Below are positions 1 to 10,300 of a stretch of 64,000 nt of DNA, one piece after another (positions within the stretch are counted from its first letter, which is position 1; the number at the start of each line of letters is the position of its first letter). Below the pieces are notes generated by a model, which did no database searches, had not been told where the DNA came from, and saw nothing but the letters and a program-made list of their open reading frames with translations. Where the stretch lies: contig NW_013657651.1 in NCBI RefSeq assembly GCF_000142905.1, forward strand, positions 235,146 through 299,145, in the 5' to 3' direction. The position numbers were made by a program, and so were the translations under genes. The DNA comes from Thecamonas trahens ATCC 50062. Lineage: Eukaryota; Apusozoa; Apusomonadida; Apusomonadidae.

Positions 1-216
1 CCCCCCCTATGCCCCAAATCTCGCATGTTTGCCAGTTCAGCCACGTGCCAGTGGCATCCAATTTTCTCTGACCCGCACAACACGTGGCGGCTCACCCCCT
101 CTGCAACACGTGCAGAGGTACGTTTGTGCAAAGGCAGAGCTCATATTATTTCCATCCTCGCTCCTCCTCCTCCTCTCCTCCTCCCCTGCATCATCATCCA
201 TCGCCATGGCTCGTGG

Positions 217-1251
217 CTACAGACTTTGGAGAGTGTGAAGGAGGATACCGCCGGCAACGCCGACATTGAGCGACTGGACATGGGTGCCGTGGGCGCCCGG
301 CTGTGGCACGATGCGGACGCGAGCGGCGGCGGCAGAGGCAAGCGGCGCCCGCACGCCTTTGGCTTCAGAGCCAAGGACCAGAATCGAGCCTGGGGCGGCG
401 TGATGAGTGGCGACGTCGACCGAGTCGTCCGCCAGCGTCGAGACAACCAGCTCGGCGCTGTGATCGGACTGTAGCACCGTCAGCGTCCGCACAAAGGCCG
501 AGAGACGGAAGACTGCCATCGACTCGAGTGCCCCGGTTGAGACGTGCGATACCACCGGTGAGAGCGGTGCAGTCTCCTTGTCTGGAAGCAGGAGGACCGA
601 GACGCCGAGAAAGGCCGCAGTGCGGACGAGCGAGCCGACATTGTGCGGGTCGACAACCCGATCAAGTGCGAGTGCGGCCACGGGCCCGCTGGCATGCGCT
701 TGCAGTGCAGAGGCCAAGTGGACAAGCTCGCCACGGGCCTCGGGCGAGACATCGATTAGCGGCAGTTGCCCGGCGAGGAGCACCACGCCTTGATGGACCG
801 CGTCCGGGCCAGCCGCCCGCTCCAGCGCGCCTGCGCCGACCGACTCGACAGGCACACCCGCCGACGCTGCTGCCTTCACCGCCTGTTCTGCATTACTCGT
901 TCCGTCGCGCACCAAGAGCCTGGCGCGGCTCAGATCACGCCGTCGCGCCGCCAGCGCCCCCGACACCGAGTGCCACCCGTACAGCGCATCGAGGCCGTCG
1001 TTGCTCGACCTGTGCTCGCTGCGCCCGCCGCCCCAGCCTGATCTGCCCCGACGCCCCGTCGCCCGGCTCCCTCCAATCCCTCCGGCCCCTGCCCGCCTTC
1101 CCGATGACTCGCCCGCCCCACGCCGGCTCTGCCTTCCACCCGCCCGTCCACCGGCCCGACCACCCGCCCGACCACCCGCCCGTCCACCCGCCCGTCCGCC
1201 AGCAGCACGCACACCAGCCGGCAACACATGGTACCATACGCGGCGGAACAT
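217..1251 (-). CDS. SpoU/TrmH-family RNA 2'-O-methyltransferase
   Basis: Predicted 344-residue SPOUT-class methyltransferase that would 2'-O-methylate a ribose in rRNA or tRNA using S-adenosylmethionine. The three SpoU motifs are visible in order: RVVDPHNVGSLVRTA (about residue 195, with the conserved Asn and Arg), ILVLGSEAKGVR (about 292) and SLNVGVAGGILLH near the C-terminus. Before them sits a substrate-binding-type domain beginning LYGWHSVSGAL, as in the mitochondrial MRM1/RlmB group. The first about 90 residues are low complexity: GGRA repeats encoded by a short tandem repeat at about 1140-1200. The true start may therefore be further in, or this may be a degenerate mitochondrial presequence. 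ATG at 1249-1251, stop at 217-219. Family call is firm; which RNA it modifies is not known. Confidence 0.85.
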   Translation of the reverse strand: MFRRVWYHVLPAGVRAAGGRAGGRAGGRAGGRAGGRAGGRQSRRGAGESSGRRAGAGGIGGSRATGRRGRSGWGGGRSEHRSSNDGLDALYGWHSVSGALAARRRDLSRARLLVRDGTSNAEQAVKAAASAGVPVESVGAGALERAAGPDAVHQGVVLLAGQLPLIDVSPEARGELVHLASALQAHASGPVAALALDRVVDPHNVGSLVRTAAFLGVSVLLLPDKETAPLSPVVSHVSTGALESMAVFRLSAFVRTLTVLQSDHSAELVVSTLADDSVDVATHHAAPGSILVLGSEAKGVRAPLASAAAARVRIVPQPGAHGTHVQSLNVGVAGGILLHTLQSL

Positions 1252-1376
1252 GATGTCGGAGGCGTGGTGGCGAGATGAGTGCCGAGCGCCAAGTCAGCCT
1301 CCCAGCACCCAGCACCTACCTCGTGGCGCACCGCAGACATCACAACTACAGCTGAGGATAATGACGACGCGTTTAT

Positions 1377-2250
1377 CCCTTTGCGGTACGGAATAGACAA
1401 ATTAGTCCGTCGCGCAAGCCGCGCTCCGCGACGGCGCTCGCCGGCGCGTTTGCGTCGCGCGACATGCTCGTCCTCGACAAGGTCCTCACGGCGCTCAGAG
1501 TCAACGCGTACCCGGCGCGCGGCGGCATGGCGTCGCTCCCGGGCGTGCGCACGGCGCTTGTCGCCGACGCGCGCGCCGAGCGGGTGGCGCTCAACTCCAA
1601 GTACCAGCAGCAGAAGGGCTCGACGGAGCCCGAGTTTGCCGAGAAGAAGCTCCACCGCGAGCTCGCACGCGTCTCGCTGGCCAGCTGCCTGGTCGTTGTC
1701 GCCGGCGATTACGAGCCCAAGCCCAGCGACCGCCTCAAGGGCCAGGGGAGGGTGTCGATTGCCGACATCGTCGCCTCGTTCATCGCCAAGGGTGACCCCA
1801 AGCTCTCGACCAAGCTCCCCGAGTGGGGCACGAGCAAGGCGGTCGCCGGCCTCGCTCCTCGTGTCGGCGGCGGCCACGCCGACCGGCAAGCTCATCCGTC
1901 GCAAGAAGATCCACGCGCTCTTCCGTCCGGCCGCTGTGTTCAACTCTGTGATGTTTAACTTCCCGGTCGTCGGGATCGTCAACGACAAGCTCCGCACCGT
2001 CCGCGGACGCCTGTCCTCCGGATCAGCGTCGTACGGCACCTCGCGCGCCTCGCCCATGCTCCCAGGTCGGGCATCCTTCATGCGGGCGTCTACGTGTCGG
2101 CCGCCATCACGTGCGGGCGCGCCTCCCACCTCAAGCCATAGGCCCAGCAGGTGTCGTGCAGCGCCGGCCGGTGAGCTGGAAGTCAAGCGTCATCGAGTTG
2201 TTCACCTGGAGACGCGCGACAACGCGTCCGAACGACCGCACCGCTAAGGG
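1377..2250. mobile_element. TIR element, copy 1 (non-autonomous)
   Basis: An 874-bp unit whose ends form imperfect terminal inverted repeats: CCCTTTGCGGTACGG on the left and, read inward from the right, CCCTTAGCGGTGCGG (13 of 15 match). A second copy lies at 15302-15788 with the same ends, and near-identical sequence runs inward from both ends. Copy 2 lacks two internal segments present here: about 58 bp near 1516-1573 and about 330 bp near 1827-2159. The left flank is TTAT; the right flank here is TGTC, so no target duplication is visible at this copy. No transposase motif is recognisable, so this is called a non-autonomous DNA-transposon-like element. Confidence 0.6.
1464..2080 (+). pseudogene. 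Decayed reading-frame fragment inside TIR element 1
   Basis: From 1464 a frame reads MLVLDKVLTALRV and continues through KYQQQKGSTEPEFAEKKLH and VVVAGDYEPKPSDRL to SFIAKGDPKLSTKLPEW. After about 1830 the protein-like signal moves to another frame (GKLIRRKKIHALFRPAAVFN, then VMFNFPVVGIVNDKL). It looks like a gene fragment captured by the element and later frameshifted. The first about 110 residues recur almost unchanged in the copy at 15389-15697, despite the deletion there. I do not recognise the family. The near-perfect conservation may reflect only recent duplication of the element, not selection on the protein. Confidence 0.4.
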
Positions 2251-2303
2251 TGTCAGTGACGATGCCAGGAGTGGACGTGGCGACTTTCGTCATTTCGGCC
2301 AAT

Positions 2304-2633
2304 TCACCCAGAGTCGGCCAGCGGGCCGTAGACGGCGTCAAAGGCCGCGCGGGCCTTACGATTGTTCTTCTTGGCCGATCGTGCACCGGCGCGACGCGCA
2401 CGCTGCGTGCTGGCCTTGGCCTCCTTCCGTGCCTTGATCTCGGCCTGCTTGGCCTCAAAGCCCTTCTTGTCTGCCAGCCGGTACGCCACCGGGTCAAACG
2501 AGCCGACACCGGCGTCGGCCCTCGCTGCTGCCTCGGCACGCTTGCGCACCGTCCGGTTCCGCACACACTTGCCCTTGTCCTCCGATCGCCGGACCTTGCC
2601 GGCCGGGCGTCCGTTCACGCTGCGATTCCACAT
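2304..2633 (-). CDS. Small basic protein, unrecognised
   Basis: A 109-residue frame starting at the ATG 2631-2633 (MWNRSVNGRPAGKVRRSEDK) and ending AFDAVYGPLADSG. It is very rich in Arg, Lys and Ala, contains a Cys (KGKCVRN), and its middle (FDPVAYRLADKKGFEAKQAE) would form a charged helix, possibly a short coiled coil. The frame stays open upstream to 3245, but that part is low-complexity and overlaps exon 1 of the R3H gene on the other strand. I therefore take the inner ATG. The composition resembles nucleolar or RNA-associated proteins; that is only a composition argument. I do not recognise a family. Confidence 0.4.
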   Translation of the reverse strand: MWNRSVNGRPAGKVRRSEDKGKCVRNRTVRKRAEAAARADAGVGSFDPVAYRLADKKGFEAKQAEIKARKEAKASTQRARRAGARSAKKNNRKARAAFDAVYGPLADSG

Positions 2634-3192
2634 TGTCTTGCTATTTGGGTGTTGCTCAGCTCCCCGTTCGCCAAATCGCGCTCCGCGCCGGTGGTTTTGT
2701 CCCGGCTGCCCGCGGCGAGCCGAATGGAAGCCCTCTTCGGCAGCAGAAGAGCATTGGAAGAACCGTCCCCTGGAGACCCCCATCCACCCTCCATGAACAC
2801 GCTTGGCTGCTTTCTGCGGTCCACCTGCTGCAGCCTCCCACTTTTGCTTTTTCACCTTCTCTTTGCTGCATTCTACATCGAGATTGAGCCGAGACCGTGT
2901 CCAACGATAGTCTCTGCATGAATTAATCGTATGCCCACTCGAGCCGTCGTGTGACTTGCCGAACCCAATCGAAGTGCGCGAAGACTCGCGCCAAAACCCG
3001 GCCCTCCCCAACCCGCACCACCCGCATCCAGCAGAAGCAGGCCAAGCACAACACCGATCGCAACCGCTCTCGTCTCCCGTCCCGCCGCTAGGCAACTCCT
3101 CGAGCCCCTGCGCCGACGTATCCACCTTCCCCTTCCGGAAGCTCCCCCCACCTCCCCTCCTACATCCCCCCCCCCCTCCCTCCCAGGCGGAT

Positions 3193-4123
3193 ATGTCCGT
3201 TTCGGTTGAAGTGGCTACCGCTACCCCGACGCGGCAGGCCCGCATTCAGTGTACGGTGCGGGAATGGGGAGGAACAACAGGGAGGAGGTGACCAGGAGGA
3301 GGAGGAGGAGGAGGGGAAGGAGGCAATGTCCACTCACTCCCACTCATCCGCTTGTCGCTCTGGTAGGGGCTCCGCGTGACTCGATCGCCTCGCGGTTGGC
3401 TCCCGGCCGCCCGGTTCGGGCAAACGCCGCCGGTGGCACGCCCGCAACACCCTCTCACCGGGCTCGCCGTTTGAGACTCCGTTCTCCTTTGCCGAGCCTG
3501 TTCCCGAGTCGAGCTTGTATGAGGTGCTCCCGACGCGGACAGAGTCTCCCTTCCATGCCATGCTCGCCGATCTGGATGTCCTGGACTCATTCCTCGCTCG
3601 CACAGATTGCGACCTCGAGTTCGAGCTCGAGCTCGAGCTGAGCGATGTCGACGATGCGGGGCTCGATGCAGACGCCACAGCTTCGGACATTGAGTGGGGG
3701 CCTATCCGCGACGAGGCGCCGTGCCCGCTGGCCTCGTTCTCGGTCGAGTCTGAGGTCGAGCTTGTCGCCGCCGAGCTGACGCCGGAGCAGTGCTACCTGC
3801 GCATCCCGGCGGCAGTCCGTCCGATGTTTAGGTCGGGCGCGCTTTCGCTGGTCACTGTCCAGGCCCTGGAGACGCTGCTCCTTGACGAGCTCGATGCGTC
3901 GTCCGACCCGGAGCCGACCATCTCCATCGCCATCGAGTCGTCGTTCCACCGCCGCCTCTTCCACGGCATCGCCGCCTACTACGGCCTCCGCTCTTTCTCA
4001 CATGACAACCCACTCACCGGCGCGCGCATCACTACCGCCGTTACCAACACCTCTCCCTGGTCCCTCCCTCCGTGCTCGCTTGTCCACACCCTCCTCGCTC
4101 GTGCCTCGGCTCGCCATATCTAA
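3193..4123 (+). CDS. R3H-domain protein (R3HDM4-like), spliced, one frame break
   Basis: Proposed model: exon 1 3193-3250 (MSVSVEVATATPTRQARIQ), intron 3251-3366 with donor GTACGG and acceptor TAG, then exon 2 to the stop at 4121-4123. Phases agree at the junction. In exon 2 the frame must slip by one base at about 3407-3413, beside a C run, to join DSIASRLAPGRP to SGKRRRWHARNTL. The latter is the basic motif of R3H-associated N-terminal regions. The middle, LTPEQCYLRIPAAVRPMF, resembles the equivalent part of human R3HDM4. The C-terminal part, SSFHRRLFHGIAAYYGLRS, carries the R3H core (Arg, then His, then GLxS), a single-stranded nucleic-acid-binding fold. The frame from 3515 is secure; exon 1 and the break are inferred. 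Confidence 0.6.
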
Positions 4124-4373
4124 TGGCGTTCTCGCGTTCCCGCGCGCCTCCTCCGCGCTCGGCGCTTAGTCGTGCTCACGACTACTGGGTTTTTGGTTTC
4201 CACCCGCAGCCGCGTTCTTGCAGGCCCACACTCCCACACAGACACACATACATCACAGTCGCAAAGCAGCAGCCACAGGCCACGCTTTGCGAACCGAGCA
4301 GAGCAGCCTTGTTAATCCCAGGCGCACCGCTCGACCTGGCGCCATCCACATGTGTAAAAAACCCCTGCGCTCG

Positions 4374-7300
4374 TCACACGCCGCCAGCCCGAGGCTCAGG
4401 CACAATGGCCTGGACCATTGCCGAGTCGGCCCAGACCGCTGCCAACGTCTCAGCGCCACCAGCGTCAACGTGAGCCTGGAACGCAAGCGCAAACAGTGCC
4501 TGCGTCGAGGCCGACGGCCCGTGCTCACGCCGGCCGCCAAGCAAATGGGCGCGACCAAAGCGGAGCACCTCACGCGACGGCGCCGATGCCACCAGCACCA
4601 CCGCGGCAAGCCAGATGCCAACCCACGCCGGCGCAACCTGCACGAACGAATGCAGCGCCATGTACGCCCACTTGCGGACATAGGCTTCACCGTTGCGGCC
4701 GCTTCGGAGAAGCTCCATCGTGCGGAACAGTATCTGCGCCACGTCTTCGCATCCACCGGCATCAGTCCGCGCCGAGAGCAGCTGGCCGAGCACAAGCGTC
4801 AGCGCTCGGTCCGGCGGCAGAAAGTCAGCCAGGAGCAGCGGAATGGTGGCAACAAGGACCCGGCGCTCGCGCAAAAACGCCCCGCACCGGACTCGCCCAA
4901 TCAACAGCACAGCCCGCTCGTACAAAGCGTCGATGACCCGCGCTGTCTCGTCCGCGCTCCCATCCTCATCTTCGTCGTGATCGTAGTCGTACACCGAGCT
5001 TCCGCTGCGGCCAGCTCCCACGAGTGCCCGACTCGACGGCACGCTGGCGGCGAGCGCCGAAATCGATCCTCCACGTGGCACGCCGCGCGCCAGTGCCCGC
5101 CGCAGCGCCTCGGTGTAGAGTGCGGCAAGCCCAAGCCCACACTCACACACCGCCTCGTACGCGGCGCAGTACGCAACATTGCCATACCCCCACGTCCACT
5201 GGAATTGAACGGCCTCGAGGACCCGCAGTGGTACCGCAGACGACGCCAACACGGTCTGCAGCGTTTTGGCCACACCGATGCGCACACTTCGCAGCTCGCG
5301 CTTGTTGCGTGCCGTTGTGATGAGCACGTCCAGCGCGCGGGTGACAAAACCGAGCGACTCGGCCTCGGCCGGGAACTTGGCCAGTAGCATGCCGACCAGC
5401 GCAACCGCGCCAAGCTTGGCCCGCCCATACCGCGTCCGGCGGACAGCGCCAAGCGCAAACTCGCAGAGCGCACCTACATAAGGTGCGAGCACGCCGGAAA
5501 TCTTGGCCTCAAGCAAGTGGATGAGTCCAAAGACAAAGCCCGACTGAGTGCTCCCTTGCAAGGTCTCAAGTCCCTCCTCCAGCACCCGACCCAACAGCGA
5601 GAGGCCGCCGTTGACCAGCAGCGCCACTTTGAGCACGCCCTGCAGCAGCATGCCGCGGACAAGCGGGTCAGCCTCGCACCGCTTATCGCCATGCAGCTCG
5701 CAGAGAAGCCGCCACCACACCGCCATCAGCTCCTCGTTGGGCACGACGTCGACCAGCGCGAGCAGCGACGCCAGAGCCTCGAGCCGCAGCGCCGCGCGCT
5801 CAGAGCCTTTGGCGCTCACTGCGAGGTTCACTAGCGCCTGAGCGGTTCGCTGCATCCGCGATCCACGCGCCTGCGCGTCGGTTCCCTTGTGGACCCGCCG
5901 CGAGAGCTTGCGCAGCGCAACTTGCCCAGATGCAAACGCGCGGGTGTCGCGGCCGATCCGATCGACGTTGACCTGGAAGCCGCGGACATGGCCGAGTCCG
6001 AGCGCCACGTCACAGACAGTGAGTCCCGCCACAAGCTGCTTACCATGAGGCGACTTGCCAAACTCGACCTCCACGTACCGCGGAACGTGCCGGGGCCCGG
6101 TGGCAAACGGCGGCGGCGGGGTCGAAAGCGCTCCGCCGCGCGCCAGCTCAAGCTCCAGTGCGCGGAGCGTCTGGACGCCGACCTCGAGCGCTGCGTCTTC
6201 GATGTACGGGGCAGTCTCTGGGGGTGGGCTCACCACCCGCATGACCCCGTCGACAACCAGCGGCGCAGTCAGTGCGTCGACGCCGAGCACTGCCACAATC
6301 CGGCCAAACGCCTTGGCCGTTGCGGGATCCTCGAGCACTTCGAGCCCGCGCTCCAGACGGGCAGCAAGGCTACATGCTGGATCGTCGGTGTCGGCTGACG
6401 ATGCCACCAGCGTGTCCAGCGCTGGGCCTGGAACCGTCGGGGCGAGGCCGCTTTGCCGCACACCCTCGGTCGTCCGCCCACACGGGCTCCGTGAACTTGC
6501 CTCGAGCCACGCCACCAGCACGGCTGGCAGCCAGACCCTCAGCAGTGGGACAACAACCCGTCGGGCCCACTCGGCAGCAAACGCGCCACCGCCACGTGAC
6601 TGCCCAAACCATGCTACGCTCCGCCATCGCCGCTGGCCACCCTCGTCGCCGACGGCAAAAACAAAGCCAAAGAGCTCGGCAAGCTGGTCACCTGCGCTCG
6701 CGCCCTGCCCACCGTACACCCGCGAGTGAACAAGCCACACCACCTCGAGCGCACGCGCACGGGTCTCGGCATCGTTGGCGAAGCCCACGAGGCCGGTAAA
6801 GCCCTCGACAAAAGCGTCGAGCACGTGAACGCCCCACGCCTCACCGTCCGCGCTCACCACCGCATGCAGTGCCTTCAGCGCCAGGCCCATGTCGAGTTCA
6901 GCACCCCAGCGGGCGGCGCCGGCAGCGGCAAGCGCGTTGCCGGCGCGCACATAACGAAAGACAACGTCGGGCAGTGCTGCGGGCGCGTCAATGCCAGCAA
7001 GGCCACGGGTGTGGGCGGCGGCGAGCACGTCGCCGGGCACTGAGCCCACAGCTTCGGCCACCACGTCGATGTACGCATGGAGGAATGGGAGCGAGGCGTT
7101 CGTCACCATGTCGACGTGCACACACGACGCATCGAGGACCAGTGGCTGACCGCCGGCAAGACCCGCTGTGACCACGTCGTCAAGTGAGGTCGGAACTGGC
7201 GGCTCGGGCGCATGCTGAGGCGTCTTCGCGCTTGCAGACCCATCGCTGCTATTGCTCTTGGCAAGGCGCTCAACCTCATCACGAACCCGCACGTAGGGCG

Positions 7301-10300
7301 AGGCAGCGAGCCAGCGAGCATTCAGCAGCGCCATTCGCTCTGCACAGTCGGAGAGCTGAGCAACCAGGTCGACGGCGGCATGTGCAGAGCGGGCGCTGGC
7401 CACCAAGTCCGGGCGCTCGGCGACCAGCTCACCGAGGACAGCGAGGACTGTTGCGTTGAGCGATGCCTTGGAAGAGATGATGTTGAGGAGAACCCGGACC
7501 GGTGGCTCGGAGACATGCCGCAGTGCAGCGCCGAGGAGGTCGCGGGTGACTAGGGCGGGCTCAACATCATCGCTGCGGGCGACCAGCGTGTCGGTGTAGA
7601 GGAGAAAGAGCGGGGGAGCGACGACACGGACGGCAAGCGAGGCGCCAGCTAGCTCAAGCCAGGCCAGCGACCAGAGCGGCGAGTCGACGATGCCGAGTCC
7701 GCGAGTGAGCCGGCCCGTGGCCACTAGCGGCGAGACAAGCGAGAGGCCGAGGCTCTGTGGGAGGTGAGCACACAGTGCAGCTGCGGCGTCGACAAAAGGA
7801 TCGGCAGCGGCGGCCATGGCCTCGCGAAGGGCCGAGTTGCGCGGCCCATCGTGCGAGAGGACCAGCGAGGTGACCACAGTCAGCAGCCAGGCGACAAGCT
7901 GGGCTTGCGGCCGCGGCATGCCCGGCTGGCAAAAGCCGACGGCCGAGGCGGCAATGGCCATGAGCGCAGCGCCGAGGCGGCCGACATCGTCGCTACTCAG
8001 CTGAGAAAGCGCAAATCGGTTGAGCAGCTGGACGAGGACAATGACGCAACCGTAAGAGGCTTCTTGCGGAAGGCCGTCGTCGTCGTCGAGCCCACTTCCA
8101 CCGGCCACGGCCGAGCCGTGGAGGACCAAGGCGCGCAGAATCGAGTGCAGCCGGCGGGTGGTGGCCGAGCCACCCGGGGAGCCGATAGCGGCGAAGATGA
8201 GATCCGAGCCGGTGGAAACGGACGTGTCGAGCGAGTCCCAGTCGGACGGCAGAGCGCCGGGCCCGGGTAGGCTGCGTGGTGACGGATAGCCCGCCGACGA
8301 CGCGTCACCGGTGCTCGCGCCCTTGACCGGCGAAGCCAGCGGCGTCGAGCCGCCGGCGCTGACACGTAGCGAGATGGAGCCAAGAAGCTCGGAGAGGACC
8401 GAGACCACCATGATGACTTCGGAGCAGTTACGGGCGGCGGCGCCTTCCCAGATGAGGTGCGAGGCGTCGCCGGAGCGGTGCGTGGCCTGCGAGTCCGAGC
8501 CGGCCTCAGAGCCGGTGTCCGAGTCCGGGAAGAGATTGGCTCGAAGTGCAGGAGGACCGTTGTCAAGCAGAAGCGGGCGGTTGTTGCCCGAGGCAAATAG
8601 CATTTCCGAGTGGGTGAGCATCGGGAGGATGATGCCGAGCAGTTTGCGCGAGATCGACTCCCACTTTGCAGTCGACGAGTAGAGAGCTGAGAGGAGCTTG
8701 CCCATGAGAAGGATGGCGGCTGGAAAGTGGGCGTACGGCGTGAGAACGTCGAGCATGGCAGCCTGGTGCGAAGCTGAGACCTTAGGCCCGGTGAGCGCAT
8801 CGACAAGCGGCGTGAGGCAGACAAGGAGCGGACCGGGCGAGTTGGCGAGCGAGACAAGCATGGTCTGAACCAGGCCAATGAGCTTGTCTATCGAGAGCAG
8901 TGGCGACGAGTAGCCACGGTCAAAGACGAGGGTGCAGAGAAAGTGGAGCATGGGCTCGACAACCAAGCGTGGAGATCGGATCGAGGCCTCCAGAGATGCG
9001 AGTTGGGCAAGCACGAGGCGAAGAACGGCGAGCTCGGCGTCAAGGCGCGAGTAGTCGACACCGGCCGAGACGATTTCGCAGAGGAGGAGAAGGATGGCCT
9101 GCTGCTCCTCGCCGAGCGAGGTCTTGCCGTAGCGGTCGATGGCGGCGAGGACGACGGGCTCAAAGCGTGAGATGAGGCCGGCCTCGACGGTGGCGGCCGG
9201 GAGCTCAGTTCGCTGGAAACGCAGACGGTTCCGGCGGGCCTTTTTGGATGAAGCCAGGCGCTTGAGCGGGTCCAGCATGAGAGTGTGGTAGAGCATGCGC
9301 GAGGATCGCGAGCGCGACGAGCTCCGCGGCGGCACGACAAGATACTCTGCGGCGGCGTAAAGGCAAAAGAAGAGGGCACGGACAACCTCAAAGGCCTCGA
9401 TTGGGTGTGGCTCGACCTGCAGCTCGACAAAGGTGAGGATGGTCTGAGCGTGCGGGACAATGGCACGCTTGGCGACGCGGACAACGTGGGCGAGGGCGCG
9501 GAGGGTGGCCTTGGCCATAGTGGCAAAAACGCCCTCGCCATGGCGCTTGCCGGCAGTGGCAGAGCGGCCAAAGGCGGGCCCGATGTCGGGGCGCCCGGCG
9601 GAGACGTCTGGCAGCGGCGTTTGCGGGACCGGAAGAGTGGCGGCGCGCGAGGCGTGGGCCTCAGCTAGAGCGTCGTAGAGAATGAGATAGTGGGGCGATC
9701 GCGCAAAGTTGGACCAATCGGTGGTGGCTGTGGATGCAGACTTGGCCGAGTCTGAGCTGGAAGAAGCGCCTCGGGCACTCGGCTCGGTGGCGGAGGCGAG
9801 GAAGAGGTTGTCAGCCTCGGAGAGCGCCTCGTAGTCGAGCTCGCGGGCAACGGGCAGGCCTTGCTGGACATGGGCGACGACGTTGAGGACTTTGAGCAGG
9901 TGCGAGAGCATGGGGAGCGCAAACGAGCCAAAGGCGTCCGGCGAAGCGTGGGCGAGACCGGCAGCGACCTGGAGGGCAGCGGCGTGGGCGCTGACGTCGC
10001 CGCAGACAGCGGTTGACGAGACAACGTCAAGGATGTAGGGCAGGAGCTGGGGACCAAACGAACCCAGGGCGCGGAAGAGCTGCGATGACGGCGATTCGGC
10101 GAGGCGGCGGTGCGAGAGTGGGTTCGGGACCACCCGCGGAAGACCCGAGCCGGAGAGGTTGGCGAGCGAGGCAAAGACCGAGGAGAGCGTTGGCATGTAG
10201 GCCGGCGACGAGGCCGGGATTTGGTGGAGAACCTGGACGAGGGCAGCAACGACATGGGAAATGCCCGGGCGCGGGTTTTCGACCGGAGCGGTTGCACCCG

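Noticed and set aside
303-1253. Long plus-strand frame opposite the RNA methyltransferase
   Set aside because: It is Pro/Arg-rich shadow translation of a GC-rich coding strand; the minus strand carries all SpoU motifs. The same reasoning removes dozens of similar frames across the window.
2634-3245. N-terminal extension of the small basic protein
   Set aside because: Low-complexity Gly/Cys/Arg sequence, overlapping the proposed first exon of the R3H gene on the other strand, with no protein-like pattern.
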